From assembly GCA_031282525.1 (NCBI GenBank), contig JAITDN010000003.1:62001-126000 (forward strand): a stretch of DNA of 64,000 bases. Direction: 5' to 3'. The notes beneath the pieces were generated by a model. The model did not search any database, was not told where the DNA came from, and saw only the letters and a program-made list of their open reading frames with translations. Made by a program: the position numbers and the translations under genes. Source of the stretch: Candidatus Endomicrobiellum basalitermitum. GTDB taxonomy: Bacteria > Elusimicrobiota > Endomicrobiia > Endomicrobiales > Endomicrobiaceae. Of this stretch, positions 28,593-37,902 are shown in pieces (the first letter of the stretch is position 1; each line of letters begins with the position of its first letter).

Positions 28593-29810
28593 TTATATCA
28601 CCCTCATTACTACTCCGCTTGCAACTTTAGGATAGAAATACGTCGACTTCTGAGGCATCATTTCATTATTTAAGCTAATAGTTTTTAAAGATTCAACAGG
28701 AGTTGGCGGTACTATAATTGCAATTTTCCTAGTTTTCTGGGCAAGTAATACAGCTTCCTTATCATTTTTCACATAATTAAATTCTGAAGCGTCACTATTT
28801 GGTATAAGTACATTGTGCAGAATACTTACTGCTAAATTTCTATAAGCTTTACTATTATTAGGCATAACTTTTTTAAGAATTGAATCTTTTTTTATAGTTA
28901 AAACTCTATACTTACCATTTTTAAAAACCATTATAGGTTGAATTTCTTTTTTAGAAAGTTTTTGAAAATCTTTTGGTGAACATACAGCAAAATATTTATC
29001 AATGTTTGACTCTAACTCCACAGGTTCTTCAATAACTCTATGAGTAGGCCAAATTGAAATACCCTGATCCTCCATCGAACAAAAATAGGTTAAAACATAA
29101 TTATAATCTTTTTGTAAAGAATAATCTTCATCTTTCTCCTTTCTTTCTTGACTATAATCCCAAGCAGTTTCGTATCTGTGATGTCCATCTGCTATAAATA
29201 TTTTTTTACTTAACAAATATTGTTCCATAGCTTTAATCACACATTCATCGTTAACAATCCATAATTTATGAAAAGTTCCATCTTTATCTTTTGCAGTTGT
29301 TGAAGGTACTTTTCTAGATACTTTTTTGCAAATATCCTTGATCATAAAATTTTCATCTTCAAATAAACAAAAAATAGGACTAATATTTGCTTTTGTCGCT
29401 TTCAAAAGTTCCAATCTGTCACCTTTGGGTTTTGTAAGCGTTTTTTCGTGCGGTTTTATTGAACTTTTATCGGAATGGGGGTCACAAAGTTTCAAAGCTG
29501 CAAAAAAACCTCCTCTAGTCATTTTAATTCCGTGATCATCAAAAACCTGCTCATAAAAATATAATGCAGGTTTTTCATCATACACAAGCACACTTTTATT
29601 TTGCCACACTTTAAACAAATCAGCAGCATTTTCATATTTATTTTTTTCACCTGAAGAATCAGACAGCTCAATATTAACTATGTTAAAGGGTGATAATTTT
29701 TTAAGTCTCTCCTTTTCATCGGAACTTATAACATCATAAGGAGGACATATAAAATTAGTAATGTCATCTTTTGAGAATCTAATCGCTCGAAATGCCTTTA
29801 TTTCTGCCAT
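28593..29810 (-). CDS. DUF1015 family protein
   Basis: This 405-residue protein of the DUF1015 family is widely conserved, with no settled function (some annotations call it a SpoOJ/ParA-linked or HTH protein). Family motifs seen are CPPYDVISSDEKERL near the N-terminus, FIADGHHRYETAWDY in the middle and the C-terminal MPQKSTYFYPKVASGVVMR. The track begins at an upstream codon, but GGAGGAAGGA directly precedes the ATG at 29810 (MAEIKAFRAIRF), which I take as the start. Confidence 0.92.
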   Translation of the reverse strand: MAEIKAFRAIRFSKDDITNFICPPYDVISSDEKERLKKLSPFNIVNIELSDSSGEKNKYENAADLFKVWQNKSVLVYDEKPALYFYEQVFDDHGIKMTRGGFFAALKLCDPHSDKSSIKPHEKTLTKPKGDRLELLKATKANISPIFCLFEDENFMIKDICKKVSRKVPSTTAKDKDGTFHKLWIVNDECVIKAMEQYLLSKKIFIADGHHRYETAWDYSQERKEKDEDYSLQKDYNYVLTYFCSMEDQGISIWPTHRVIEEPVELESNIDKYFAVCSPKDFQKLSKKEIQPIMVFKNGKYRVLTIKKDSILKKVMPNNSKAYRNLAVSILHNVLIPNSDASEFNYVKNDKEAVLLAQKTRKIAIIVPPTPVESLKTISLNNEMMPQKSTYFYPKVASGVVMRVI

Positions 29811-29950
29811 AATTCCTTCCTCCATAATGCACAATAAACTAAACTTACAAATTCAAATAGAAATTTTAATAATTATAGCTAAGGCAAATTCTATAATAAA
29901 TAATTTAATATTGTCAAAAAGCTTAAAATTTGATAGAGTAACCTATTATC

Positions 29951-31174
29951 ATGAAATTTACTCAAATAAAAATTACTTTCTTTATCTTTATCATAATAAT
30001 TTCATTCTCTATGGTTACCAACGCTAAGTTAACATTTGCAAAAAAAAATATTAATAATGAAAGTAACATTTCTCAAAACAAACTAGATACTGAAAGAGTG
30101 ACAATAAAACAAGGCGACATTCTCACTTCAACATTAAACAACACAAGACTTTCATCTAAAGATTCTATGGAAATCGTTAAACAACTCAAAAAACTATTAA
30201 ATGTCAATCATTGTATGCCAGGAGATTTCTATGAAATACTCTATGATTCCAAAACTGGAGAATGGAAAAATTTTCGTTATTATCCACCAGGAGTTTCATA
30301 TTACTTACTAACTAAAATTTCTAATAATAATAAAGTGAAAATTGAAAAAAAAGAGCTTTCAACAGTTATAAAAAAACATAAAGCAAAGGGAACTATTTAT
30401 GCATCTTTATGGGTAGCTATGACATCTCAAAACGTACCGTTAAAAATAATACATTCATTTGCAGATATATTCGCATGGAAAATTGATTTTCTTACAGATA
30501 CCAAACAGGGAGATAGTTTTAAAATCATATATGAAGTAGAAGAAATAAATAAAAAAAATACAAATTTGCCACTAAAAATCATCGCAGCGCAATACAAAAC
30601 ATCTTCAAAAACTTATAATGCCTTTTATTTTAAATCAAAAAACTCAAAGAAAGGCAGTTATTTTAATGAAAATGGCAAATCACTGGAAAGTGCATTTTTG
30701 AAATCCCCTCTACAGTTTAGAATAATAACTTCATATTTTACGACAAGTAGATTTCATCCAATACTAAAATATTCAAGGCCTCATTTAGGTATAGACTATG
30801 CAGCTCCCAAGGGAACACCTGTATCAACTATTGGAGATGGAGTTGTAATAAAAGCACAGTATAATAAAGGAGGTTTTGGCAATTTAGTCATTATAAAACA
30901 CATAAACGGTTACGAAACATATTATGGGCATCTCTCAAAATATGGAAAAGGCATAAAAAAAGGGGCTAGGGTAACTCAGGGACAAACCATAGGATACGTT
31001 GGTAGTACAGGTCTAGCTACGGGACCACATTTAGATTTCAGAATAAAACATAATGGTGAATTTTTTAATTTTCTTAAAATGAAACATCCATCACAAACAA
31101 TATTAACAAATGAAGATAAAAAAAATTTTAAAGAAAAAGTAAAAGTTTCTCTAAATGAATTCGAAAAACAATAA
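29951..31174 (+). CDS. M23 family peptidoglycan endopeptidase (LytM/MepM-like)
   Basis: This secreted murein hydrolase has a signal peptide (MKFTQIKITFFIFIIIISFS, cleavage near VTNA). Residues about 45-130 form an OapA/LysM-like region (TIKQGDILTSTLN). The C-terminal M23 domain (about residues 260-375) has HLGIDYAAPKGTPV (zinc ligands H-x3-D), YETYYGHLSKYG and TGPHLDFRIKHNG. The second His of the usual H-x-H is Asp here, as in some Csd3/MepM relatives. It probably cuts peptide cross-links during envelope growth. It is monocistronic on the plus strand, divergent from DUF1015. Confidence 0.93.
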   Translation: MKFTQIKITFFIFIIIISFSMVTNAKLTFAKKNINNESNISQNKLDTERVTIKQGDILTSTLNNTRLSSKDSMEIVKQLKKLLNVNHCMPGDFYEILYDSKTGEWKNFRYYPPGVSYYLLTKISNNNKVKIEKKELSTVIKKHKAKGTIYASLWVAMTSQNVPLKIIHSFADIFAWKIDFLTDTKQGDSFKIIYEVEEINKKNTNLPLKIIAAQYKTSSKTYNAFYFKSKNSKKGSYFNENGKSLESAFLKSPLQFRIITSYFTTSRFHPILKYSRPHLGIDYAAPKGTPVSTIGDGVVIKAQYNKGGFGNLVIIKHINGYETYYGHLSKYGKGIKKGARVTQGQTIGYVGSTGLATGPHLDFRIKHNGEFFNFLKMKHPSQTILTNEDKKNFKEKVKVSLNEFEKQ

Positions 31175-31604
31175 ATATTACAAAAAAACTTTTTTAATAT
31201 AGTTTAAAATAAATTCATCTCACCTGAGCGAATATAAGTTTTAAAAGATCTTTAATTCCTTAAAATTGACAGTATAGCGCATCACAAAGTATTGTAATTG
31301 AAAATCTATAAAACTATTTATATCGTCGCCTTCATAGATAGCCTCGCAGTATTATATAATAGTAAAAAATACTTTTATTAATTAAAATTTTAACGAGGGT
31401 TATATAAAAATTTATACCGTCTAAGCGAGAAAAAAAAGATAATTTAATCAATAATTGTATTTTTTTACAACTGCAAAAAAATGAATGATTAAATGCATTT
31501 TGTTACAATACGAAGAAGTTAAATAGCCATTTAACTTTAAAAAAATTTATCTCAATTTTTCTCTCCAGAAGATAACTTCATTTTTTGTATCGCAAAAGTT
31601 TTAT
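31175..31604 (+). other. Non-coding gap with one hairpin
   Basis: About 430 bp are AT-rich with no convincing ORF on either strand. A perfect 9-bp stem (AAGTTAAAT, loop AGCC, ATTTAACTT) followed by an A/T run is at 31516-31537. I noticed no promoter with good spacing. It contains the leader of the DUF4015 gene. Confidence 0.4.
31516..31537. other. Hairpin AAGTTAAAT-AGCC-ATTTAACTT
   Basis: This is a perfect 9-bp inverted repeat with a four-base loop, about 70 bp before the small ORF at 31605. It may be a weak terminator for the upstream M23 gene or an operator. The stem is AT-rich, so stability is low. Confidence 0.35.
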
Positions 31605-31691
31605 ATGCAATTTATTTTTTTACTTACAGTAATTTTTATCTTTTTTATTGCACTTAATTCAAGTACACGTTCTAGGTTATTTTTAGCATGA
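31605..31691 (+). CDS. 28-residue hydrophobic small protein, coupled to the DUF4015 gene
   Basis: The ATG at 31605 begins MQFIFLLTVIFIFFIALNSS, followed by TRSRLFLA and a stop. It is a single predicted transmembrane helix with a short basic tail. Its TGA overlaps the ATG of the next gene (ATGA at 31688-31691), the hallmark of translational coupling. The ORF is below the track's size cut-off. It could be a true micro-protein, a coupling leader, or the last fragment of a lost gene. There is no strong ribosome-binding site. Confidence 0.35.
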   Translation: MQFIFLLTVIFIFFIALNSSTRSRLFLA

Positions 31692-32857
31692 AAACACAAG
31701 TAATCAACCTTTTTGTTTACATACCAACGATTCTATTTTTTTTAGTAATAAGAGGCTGCTCATATCCTAATTCTAAGGCAAATACTAAATTAGCAATATT
31801 AGAGCAATCTCAAGAAAAACCATTAATAGATATAATAATCCAAACAGTCTTGTCTAACATAAAATCTGAAAAAGAAATAAACAAAAAATATATAAGAGGT
31901 ATACATCTCTCAGTATGGGCAGGTGGTTCTAAAAAATGTAGAAAAACTTTAACGGATTTACTCGATAACACAGAATTAAACACTGTCGTGATAGATATTA
32001 AAGAATACGAAGGAAAAGTTTACATCGATGGAATAAAAACTGTAAACAGGAATAATGCTTATGTTAAAGCAATACCCGATCTTGAAAAATATATTTCTAA
32101 CTTAAAAGAAAAAGGTATTTATACAATAGCCAGGATTGTTGTTTTTAGAGATAATACTATGGCAAGAAAAAAACCTGAACTTGCTATAAAAACCCCTGAC
32201 TACAGCACCATTTGGACAGACAAAAAAGGTTCAGCCTGGCTTGATCCTTATAATAAATACACGTGGACTTACAATATAGATATAGCAGAAAGGGCTATAA
32301 ATATAGGTTTTGATGAGATACAGTTTGATTACATTCGCTTTCCATCTGATGGGAATACGAAAGATTGTCGTTACAGTAAACCTCACTCTACAATTGAAGC
32401 TTCAAATGCTTTAGTAGGTTTTTTAAAAGAAGCTAATAAACGTTTAAAAACTAAGGGTGCAAAAATATCAATCGATGTTTTTGGATTAACAACAACTGCA
32501 TTAGATGATATGGGTATAGGACAAAAAATAGTTGAAATGGCTGAGTGGGTCGACTATGTATGTCCTATGATTTATCCATCACATTATGAAAAATGGAACT
32601 ATGGGATTGCAGAACCAAATAAAGAACCGTACAAACTAGTCTATATGTCCTTAAAAGGAGCGTTAAAGAGAATACCAAGAGAAAAACTTTGTCCATGGCT
32701 TCAAGATTTTAGCATGGGATATAAATATGGCAGAGAGGAAGTTAGAGCACAAATACAAGCTTGTTATGACAACAAAATAGAAAATTGGCTTTTATGGAAT
32801 CCAAGATGCGTTTACACGAAGGACGCATTAACTCCAAGGGAGCAAGAAGACTATTAA
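31688..32857 (+). CDS. Putative glycoside hydrolase, DUF4015 family, probable lipoprotein
   Basis: This 389-residue exported protein carries a DUF4015 putative glycoside-hydrolase barrel. Motifs seen are RGIHLSVWAGG (about residue 77), VVIDIKEYEGKVY, DEIQFDYIRFPSDG, IDVFGLTT and VDYVCPMIYPSHY. These D/E-rich strand ends are typical of alpha-amylase-like TIM barrels. The N-terminus is a hydrophobic segment ending LFFLVIRGC, a lipobox-like site with an unusual Arg at -2, so lipidation is likely but not certain. Substrate unknown. The gene overlaps the 28-aa ORF by 4 bp and converges on rpsA. Confidence 0.82.
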   Translation: MKTQVINLFVYIPTILFFLVIRGCSYPNSKANTKLAILEQSQEKPLIDIIIQTVLSNIKSEKEINKKYIRGIHLSVWAGGSKKCRKTLTDLLDNTELNTVVIDIKEYEGKVYIDGIKTVNRNNAYVKAIPDLEKYISNLKEKGIYTIARIVVFRDNTMARKKPELAIKTPDYSTIWTDKKGSAWLDPYNKYTWTYNIDIAERAINIGFDEIQFDYIRFPSDGNTKDCRYSKPHSTIEASNALVGFLKEANKRLKTKGAKISIDVFGLTTTALDDMGIGQKIVEMAEWVDYVCPMIYPSHYEKWNYGIAEPNKEPYKLVYMSLKGALKRIPREKLCPWLQDFSMGYKYGREEVRAQIQACYDNKIENWLLWNPRCVYTKDALTPREQEDY

Positions 32858-32874
32858 ATCTAATCAAAATTCTC

Positions 32875-32894
32875 AAGAATAACGCGTTATTCTT
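32875..32894. terminator. 20-bp perfect palindrome between the DUF4015 gene and rpsA
   Basis: AAGAATAACGCGTTATTCTT equals its own reverse complement and would form a hairpin in either transcript. It lies between two convergent genes and contains the rpsA stop codon (TAA at 32887-32889). A shared bidirectional terminator is the simplest reading. Confidence 0.6.
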
Positions 32895-34563
32895 CGGTTA
32901 AAATCTCCCCAAGGGTGGGATTATTGCCCTGATTCACATACTTAATTACAAGAGTTTTTTCCCTATCAAATTCTAATCTCTTTACTGACAACTCTATTTT
33001 TCTATTCTTTACATCAATTTTTATTATTTTAGCCTCAATATTTTCATCTTTCTTTACTACAGATTGACTTTCTTCATTATAAGTTTTTGTAAAAGATTTT
33101 TCATTATTTTTTATTAAAGCTTCTATACCAGGTTCAAGCTCTATAAAAATACCAAAATCTACAATTCTTAGGACTTTACCTTTTATGACATCACCAACAC
33201 TATATTTTTTATAAGGATCTGGTTTAGTGTGTTTTAGTGAAAGTGATATTTTCTCATCTTTCGGATTTATTCCAAGAACCATAACTTTAATTTCTTCATC
33301 TCTTTTAAGAATATCTTCTGGATGTTTTATCTTTGTAGTCCACGAAAAATCATTTATATGTATTAATCCCTCAATTCCAGAAGGAAGTTTTATAAACGCA
33401 CCAAATGGTACGATATTTTTCACTATACCTTTAACAAAAGTTCCCGGCATATAATCTCTTAAAGCTTTATCCCAAGGATTTATTAACATTTTCTTAACCG
33501 ATAAAGCAATTTTTTTATTTGCTGCATCAACACCTATAATCTTTACTTCTATACTTTGACCTTTTTTAAAAGTCATTTTGCTATTATCACTCCAGGAGTA
33601 TTCTGAAACATGCAGTAATCCCTCAATTCCTGGCTCAAGTTCTACAAAAACACCATAATCCATAACTGATTTAACAGTTCCTTTCACAATAAGACCCAGT
33701 GGAAATTTTTCATTTACACATTTCCAAGGATTAGGAATAAGGTTTTTTATATTTAAAGAAATTTTTCCATTTATTTTGTCAACTTTTGAAACCTGAACCT
33801 TTATTAATTGTCCACAGTGTAACAAATCTTCAACCTTCTTAATTTTATACCAAACTATATTATTAACATGTAAAAGACCATCAATTCCACCAAGATTAAC
33901 AAAAGCACCAAAATTAGTAATCTTAGATATTATTCCATCGATTACCTGTCCTTCATTAATATGTTCTAAAGCAGATGCCCTCGCGGCATTTCTCTCTGTT
34001 TCAATAATTTTTCTGCGAGAAACAACCACATGTTTTTTATTTTCGTCAAACTCTGTTATTATAAATTCATACGAATTTCCAACAAACTCTTCAACTTTTT
34101 CTATAAAATTTACGTCAAGCTGAGAAATGTGTAAAAATGATTTTATACCAATATCAACTATAAATCCATATTTTATACTTTTTATTATTTTACCATAAAC
34201 ACGTTTATTGTTCTTAAAAGCTTCAAAAACAGCATCCCATCTAGATTTTTCTAAAATTTTCATGTAAGAAACAAGAGGTTGACCATTAGTGCTTAAAACT
34301 TTTACTTTCACTTTTGCCCCAACTTTAAGCTCAGATGGTATCTTACTTTTTCCAAACTCTTTTTTAGGAATTATTCCCTCAGATTTTATTCCTAAGTCCA
34401 CCATAAAACCATCTAAGTTTTCTTCAATAATTACGGCTTCAATCTCCTTTCCAAAATAAATACTCTTATCTCCGCCATAATCTTTCATCAAATCATTCAT
34501 ACTTAAATCTTCACTATCCTCAAAACCTATCAACCTGTTATTTAAATTTTTGTTTTCCGTCAT
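32887..34563 (-). CDS. rpsA: 30S ribosomal protein S1
   Basis: S1 binds mRNA on the 30S subunit and helps initiation. Six S1/OB-fold repeats can be read, each with a G-F-x-V-x-L/I-G pattern, for example GFMVDLGIKSEGIIP, GAFVNLGGIDGLLHV, GVFVELEPGIEGLLHVSEYSW and GIFIELEPGIEALI. The track starts 15 codons earlier, but GAGGGG lies 9 nt before the ATG at 34563 (MTENKNLNNR), which I prefer (558 aa). It follows plsC-ispH, the conserved cmk-plsC-ispH-rpsA order without cmk. Its 3' end lies inside a palindrome. Confidence 0.95.
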   Translation of the reverse strand: MTENKNLNNRLIGFEDSEDLSMNDLMKDYGGDKSIYFGKEIEAVIIEENLDGFMVDLGIKSEGIIPKKEFGKSKIPSELKVGAKVKVKVLSTNGQPLVSYMKILEKSRWDAVFEAFKNNKRVYGKIIKSIKYGFIVDIGIKSFLHISQLDVNFIEKVEEFVGNSYEFIITEFDENKKHVVVSRRKIIETERNAARASALEHINEGQVIDGIISKITNFGAFVNLGGIDGLLHVNNIVWYKIKKVEDLLHCGQLIKVQVSKVDKINGKISLNIKNLIPNPWKCVNEKFPLGLIVKGTVKSVMDYGVFVELEPGIEGLLHVSEYSWSDNSKMTFKKGQSIEVKIIGVDAANKKIALSVKKMLINPWDKALRDYMPGTFVKGIVKNIVPFGAFIKLPSGIEGLIHINDFSWTTKIKHPEDILKRDEEIKVMVLGINPKDEKISLSLKHTKPDPYKKYSVGDVIKGKVLRIVDFGIFIELEPGIEALIKNNEKSFTKTYNEESQSVVKKDENIEAKIIKIDVKNRKIELSVKRLEFDREKTLVIKYVNQGNNPTLGEILTEE

Positions 34564-34624
34564 TTTGTTTTTCCCCTCAATAAAAGAGTATACTTTAAAT
34601 ACAGACATTTCAAAAAAATTAGTA

Positions 34625-35497
34625 CTAATTCTTCATACTGATTTCCTTTACTTTTTTTTCAACCTCTTCTATTATCCAATCAGGAGTAGACGCTCCTGCA
34701 GTTAATCCAACACTATCAATATTTTTAAACCATTCTTTTTTTATACTTTTAACCGTTTCAATGTGATAAGTATCCGTATTAGCAGAACAAATCTGAGCAA
34801 GTCTTGTAGTATTGCCTGAATTTTTACCACCTACAACTATCATTAAATCGACACTTTTCGCAAGTTCTTCTGCAGATTTTTGTCTATCAAAAGTAGCTTT
34901 GCATATTGTATTATAAACTTTTACTTCATGATGTTTTTTTAAAACTTCTACAATATTCTTAAAATTCCCAGGAGTTTGCGTAGTTTGACTTACAATATTT
35001 AAATCCCCAATACATTTAAAATTCTGTGCTTCTGCCACATTTTCAATAACAACACATTTGTCATTGTTACTATATGACATAAGTGCAATAACTTCAGGAT
35101 GAACTCTCTCACCAACTATTATTACTGTTTTAGCTTTAGACTTTACATCTATACTCAACTGTTTCATTATTACTTGTGCTCTTTTTACAAAAGGACAAGT
35201 AGCATCTATTATATTGATATCTTTATTTTTTATAAGTTTTTTGTGAAGATTAAAAGGTATACCGTGAGTACGTAAAATTATAGAACCACTTTTAATTTTA
35301 TTGATATCAGTTAAAATTCTTATTTTTTTCTTTTCAAGTCTTTTAACTTCTTGTGGATTGTGTATAATAGGACCCAAAGTGTATACTTTGCATTCTTTAT
35401 CAGCAGTTTTCTCTGCTAAATTTATGGCTCTTTTTACACCAAAACAAAAGCCAGCATTATTTGCTATTTTAATCTTTAATCCTGGTTTCAAACCCAT
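34625..35497 (-). CDS. ispH: 4-hydroxy-3-methylbut-2-enyl diphosphate reductase
   Basis: IspH is the last enzyme of the MEP isoprenoid pathway, a 4Fe-4S protein forming IPP and DMAPP. The three cluster cysteines are visible: GFCFGVKRA (near residue 18), DATCPFVKRAQ and YNTICKATFDRQ. The substrate-binding THGIP and SGNTTRLAQ motifs and the C-terminal TAGASTPDWIIEEV are intact. The length (290 aa) is normal. It lies between plsC and rpsA on the same strand. Confidence 0.97.
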   Translation of the reverse strand: MGLKPGLKIKIANNAGFCFGVKRAINLAEKTADKECKVYTLGPIIHNPQEVKRLEKKKIRILTDINKIKSGSIILRTHGIPFNLHKKLIKNKDINIIDATCPFVKRAQVIMKQLSIDVKSKAKTVIIVGERVHPEVIALMSYSNNDKCVVIENVAEAQNFKCIGDLNIVSQTTQTPGNFKNIVEVLKKHHEVKVYNTICKATFDRQKSAEELAKSVDLMIVVGGKNSGNTTRLAQICSANTDTYHIETVKSIKKEWFKNIDSVGLTAGASTPDWIIEEVEKKVKEISMKN

Positions 35498-35548
35498 ATT
35501 AATTTAGTTTGCATATCACAAACTCAATATATTAAATTTTATGTCTTG

Positions 35549-36190
35549 TTACATTTTGATTATTAAATTCAAAACTTTTTTTGATAAATTTATATAATCG
35601 TCTTTTACAAAGTTTTTTGGAGGATATATTGGTTTGCCAAACTTTATCTCTATCCGCTTAAATTTAAACATTACATCTGTGTTTTTTAATTTTACTGGAA
35701 TTAGTGGCAACTGAGCATTACAGGCCAACATCCCAGCACCAGCTCTTGCCTTCCCTATTCTACGATTTTTTGAACGAGTTCCTTCTGGAAATATTAGAAG
35801 CAAATGTCCACTTTTTAAAAGAGAAAATGCATTTCTTATAGCCGCCGTATCTTGCCCATCTCTTTTAATAGGAAAAGCATGTGTTTGCTCAACTATCCAT
35901 TTCAAAATAGGAATGTCAAATAATTCCTTTTTAGCCATAAAATATAGAGGACGTTTTATAGCGGAACCTACTAATGGCGGATCAAAAAAACTTATATGAT
36001 TGGAAACAATTATCGCCCCTCCAAAGTATGGTACATTTTCCAATCCTTCAATACGCCATCTATAAAACAAACTAAATATTAATCTAAATATCTGTCTACC
36101 TAGTAAGAATAAAATTGAAGATTTTTCTTTTAATTGCATATATTCTTTAATATTCAATAAAAACCTATCTTCAAGCACTTCAATTTGCAC
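35549..36190 (-). CDS. plsC: 1-acyl-sn-glycerol-3-phosphate acyltransferase
   Basis: PlsC adds the second acyl chain to lysophosphatidic acid at the inner membrane. The catalytic NHISFFDPP (H-x4-D) is near residue 85 and the substrate motif FPEGTRSKNRR follows. The track starts with GTG at 36190. The ATG 17 codons later (36139, MQLKEKSSILFLLGRQ) fits the usual PlsC N-terminus better, so the first 17 residues may not be translated. It is expected downstream of cmk in this gene order, but the upstream DNA is decayed. Confidence 0.92.
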   Translation of the reverse strand: MQIEVLEDRFLLNIKEYMQLKEKSSILFLLGRQIFRLIFSLFYRWRIEGLENVPYFGGAIIVSNHISFFDPPLVGSAIKRPLYFMAKKELFDIPILKWIVEQTHAFPIKRDGQDTAAIRNAFSLLKSGHLLLIFPEGTRSKNRRIGKARAGAGMLACNAQLPLIPVKLKNTDVMFKFKRIEIKFGKPIYPPKNFVKDDYINLSKKVLNLIIKM

Positions 36191-36765
36191 GCTTATTTTA
36201 TTAAATTTAAATTGACGTTAAAATATAGTATAAGTATTCTCGGCAGATTCTAAAGTCAAAGAAGCCTCATCCTCACCTAATATTTTAAGTTTGAGAGATA
36301 TTATCTTTTCTTCTTATAAGAGACACCACCACAACACAGTAAGGAGCATTACTTTCTCAAAGTTGAACTCAAAGATCCACCCCACCCACCCATATAACCT
36401 TACTACAATATACAATATTTAACATTTAGATCAAAAGCTTCCTACAAACAACTTTAGTAACCAAATAAGCTTTCCAATTAAAATCTTAAAAATAACTTTA
36501 TAATTACAAAGCTTTGATGACCATATAAAGCGCTTTTTTGATGAGTACAACTCATTCATTTATAAATAAATCCATCAACACCAATAATAGCAACACACAC
36601 TTTAGCTATTGTATTCAACATACTCTCTTATACCTACTCTATGATACCGTTGCAATCTCTTTCTTTTTAGTACCTTTTTTCAATGTTACTATTTACTATC
36701 ATAATTAATTTTTCTCTATACTTAATATATTTGTTTTATCAAACTCGTTTCTCTATAAATTACAG
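36191..36765 (-). pseudogene. Decayed segment between hisC and plsC, possibly remains of tyrA and neighbours
   Basis: No intact ORF is found. On the minus strand, 36621-36556 reads MLNTIAKVCVAIIGVDGFIY then a stop, resembling the Rossmann start of prephenate dehydrogenase (I-A-I-I-G-V-G-L-I). Further down are GGWGGSLSSTLRK (near 36400) and LKLKILGEDEASLTLESAEN (36290-36240), in other frames. In many bacteria pheA-hisC-tyrA-aroA-cmk precede plsC/ispH/rpsA, so this 575-bp scar is where tyrA, aroA and cmk would have been. The tyrA reading is tentative; the last fragment is unidentified. Confidence 0.4.
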
Positions 36766-37902
36766 TCAAATTTTATGAATCTTTCTTAATTTTTCTATAA
36801 ATAACTCATTCTCTTTATGAGTACCAATGGTAACCCTCACATAATAAGGCAGTTCATATTCATCCATTGATCTTACTATAACACCCTCTTCAAGAAGCCT
36901 TCTAAATAATTCCTTTCCCTTAAAAGGTAACGAACTAAAAAGGATAAAATTTGCAGCAGAATTAATATACTCTACTTTAAGTTTTTCAAACTCTTTATAT
37001 AAATATTTCTTTTCTTCTTTTATAAGCTTTTGGCTTTTTTCAACTTGTTCTTTATCATGTATTGCCGTTGCCGCCGCAACTTGCGCTAAAGAATTGACAT
37101 TAAAAGGTGGCCTTATCCTCTCAATATAATCTACTATTTCTTCACTTGCAAAACCGTACCCAACTCTCAAACCAGCAAGTCCGTAAATCTTTGAAAATGT
37201 TCTAAAAACTATTAGATTAGGATTTTCTTTTAAAAAATCAAGACCATTTGGATAATCTTTCTCTAGAAGAGCATATTCAAAATAGGCTTCATCAAGCACA
37301 ACAAGCGGCTTAATTTTAAACTTATTATTTAAAGGCAATTGTCCCAAAAATTCTAAGAGCTCTGATTTTGTATTATATGTTCCCGTAGGATTATTGGGAT
37401 TTGTTACAAAAATCACTTTTGTTTTCTGAGTACACACCTTTAACAAAGCCATTAAGTCATAGGTAAGTCCTTTCTTCATAGGAACTACAATTATTCTTGA
37501 ATCCATCAATTTTACTGCCATAGCATATCTTATAAAAGAATGTTTTGAAATTATTATTTCATCCTCATGATTAAAAAATAATTTAGCTATGAGTTCTATT
37601 ATTTCATCTCCACCTGCAGATGTAAAAATATTCTTAATTGGTAAATTATACGCTTCAGATAATGCCTTTTTAAGGTAATAAGAATTTGAATCTGGATAAA
37701 AAAATATATTCTCCAAATTTGATTTTATTGCTTCAAGTACCTTCTTAGAAGCACCGAGCGGATTTTCATTTGAAGCTAGCTTTATAACAGACTCTAATCC
37801 CAATTCTCTCTTGATCGTATTTATTGACTTTCCTGCGACATAAGGTTTAAAGTCTTCACATACTTTTCTTATTATTTTTGTTATTTCCATTCTTTTTAGC
37901 AC
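36766..37902 (-). CDS. hisC: Histidinol-phosphate aminotransferase
   Basis: This class II PLP aminotransferase acts in histidine synthesis; members of this family often also transaminate aromatic keto acids. Motifs are KLASNENPLGASKKVLEAI (about residues 39-57), FVTNPNNPTGTY, VVLDEAYFEYA and the PLP lysine in RTFSKIYGLAGLRVGYG. The length is 378 aa. The track start (GTG, 37902) overlaps the end of the pheA remnant; the ATG at 37890 (MEITKIIRK) begins 5 bp after that remnant's stop and is equally likely. It is intact although both flanks are decayed. Confidence 0.94.
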   Translation of the reverse strand: MLKRMEITKIIRKVCEDFKPYVAGKSINTIKRELGLESVIKLASNENPLGASKKVLEAIKSNLENIFFYPDSNSYYLKKALSEAYNLPIKNIFTSAGGDEIIELIAKLFFNHEDEIIISKHSFIRYAMAVKLMDSRIIVVPMKKGLTYDLMALLKVCTQKTKVIFVTNPNNPTGTYNTKSELLEFLGQLPLNNKFKIKPLVVLDEAYFEYALLEKDYPNGLDFLKENPNLIVFRTFSKIYGLAGLRVGYGFASEEIVDYIERIRPPFNVNSLAQVAAATAIHDKEQVEKSQKLIKEEKKYLYKEFEKLKVEYINSAANFILFSSLPFKGKELFRRLLEEGVIVRSMDEYELPYYVRVTIGTHKENELFIEKLRKIHKI

